In this document: piece by piece, positions 63,859-64,000 of the stretch
Numbering within the stretch: position 1 is the stretch's first letter
How the letters are laid out: every line of letters starts with the position of its first letter
From: Halobaculum roseum
Lineage (GTDB): Archaea > Halobacteriota > Halobacteria > Halobacteriales > Haloferacaceae
Direction of reading: 5' to 3'
DNA length: 64,000 nt
NCBI RefSeq assembly: GCF_019880245.1
Contig: NZ_CP082286.1
Coordinates: forward strand, 2,560,521 to 2,624,520
Notes under the pieces: model-generated
What the model saw: the letters and a program-made list of their open reading frames with translations, nothing else
The model's database searches: none
Told to the model about the DNA's origin: nothing
Program-made: the position numbers and the translations under genes

Positions 63859-64000
63859 CTACTCCGCGCGCCGCCCGCCGTGGCCGGGATAGTCGCGCTC
63901 GAACCGATCTTCGATCTCCCCGCGGCCGAACTCCACGAGCACGGGCCGTCCGTGCGGGCACGCGTATGGGTTCTCGCAGGCGTCGAGCGCGTCCAGCAGG
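63859..64000 (-). CDS. mutL: DNA mismatch repair protein MutL, C-terminal fragment
   Basis: The last 47 codons of a gene running off the window. The visible residues include [19 protein letters not shown], the conserved MutL C-terminal CPHGRP motif, and end GRRAE. MutL is an ATPase and endonuclease that couples mismatch recognition to repair. Only the tail is visible, so completeness cannot be judged. Confidence 0.85.
   Translation of the reverse strand, partial: LLDALDACENPYACPHGRPVLVEFGRGEIEDRFERDYPGHGGRRAE

Overview
The window comes from the chromosome of a halophilic archaeon (class Halobacteria). The reasons are very GC-rich DNA, strongly acidic predicted proteins, many leaderless genes with a TATA-like box about 27 bases before the start codon, an A-type ATP synthase cluster, archaeal release factor aRF1, CarS for ether lipids, a DUF120-type CTP-dependent riboflavin kinase, two halocyanin-like copper proteins, and an IS6-family element of the haloarchaeal kind. 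The order aRF1, MinD4-like ATPase and argS close to the ATP synthase resembles what I recall from Haloferax, so Haloferacales is a reasonable but unproven guess. I saw no tRNA, rRNA, CRISPR array or origin.

Layout. 1-9.7 kb: end of a membrane-anchored winged-helix protein, etfBA, an isoprenyl diphosphate synthase, an unlisted 49-residue zinc-finger-like protein, korAB, a small flavin reductase and a phosphodiesterase-like enzyme. 9.9-16.8 kb: an MFS transporter, a lone receiver domain, small membrane proteins, a double PhoU/RCK-C protein, a thioesterase, a DUF502 protein, proline dehydrogenase and carS. 16.9-22.3 kb: a nucleobase block (pyrE, a PRTase-type regulator, an NCS2 purine permease), then an arylsulfotransferase-like beta-propeller protein. 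22.6-31.8 kb: the complete ATP synthase cluster atpHIKECFABD. 31.9-38.1 kb: a zinc-ribbon protein, a DMT exporter, aRF1, a MinD4-like ATPase with a long acidic tail, a 46-residue membrane protein, and argS.

38.3-50.7 kb: rbkR-ribB (riboflavin) behind a perfect palindrome, a Ca2+/Na+ exchanger, an NhaC antiporter, ilvE, a Tat-exported cupredoxin, the methylmalonyl-CoA mutase B12 subunit with MeaB, a GAF sensor cut off from its upstream DNA by a complete IS6-type insertion (697 bp, 8-bp target duplication), and an S9 peptidase. 50.8-64 kb: a glycosyltransferase, a 34-bp minisatellite, a membrane-anchored halocyanin, the phosphate operon pstS-C-A-B-phoU with a divergent 'halo transducer'-type gene, an M42 peptidase, an MTH865-like protein, a membrane J-domain protein, KDG kinase, and the C-terminal end of mutL.

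How the genes fit together: EtfAB, KorAB and the halocyanins feed electrons into respiration, and the ATP synthase uses the resulting gradient. The mutase B12 subunit with MeaB belongs to propionyl-CoA/methylmalonyl-CoA metabolism. The pst operon is a complete phosphate uptake and signalling unit. No phage, plasmid or defence island is visible. The novelty lies in small unlisted genes, promoter palindromes and several families of dispersed or tandem intergenic repeats.
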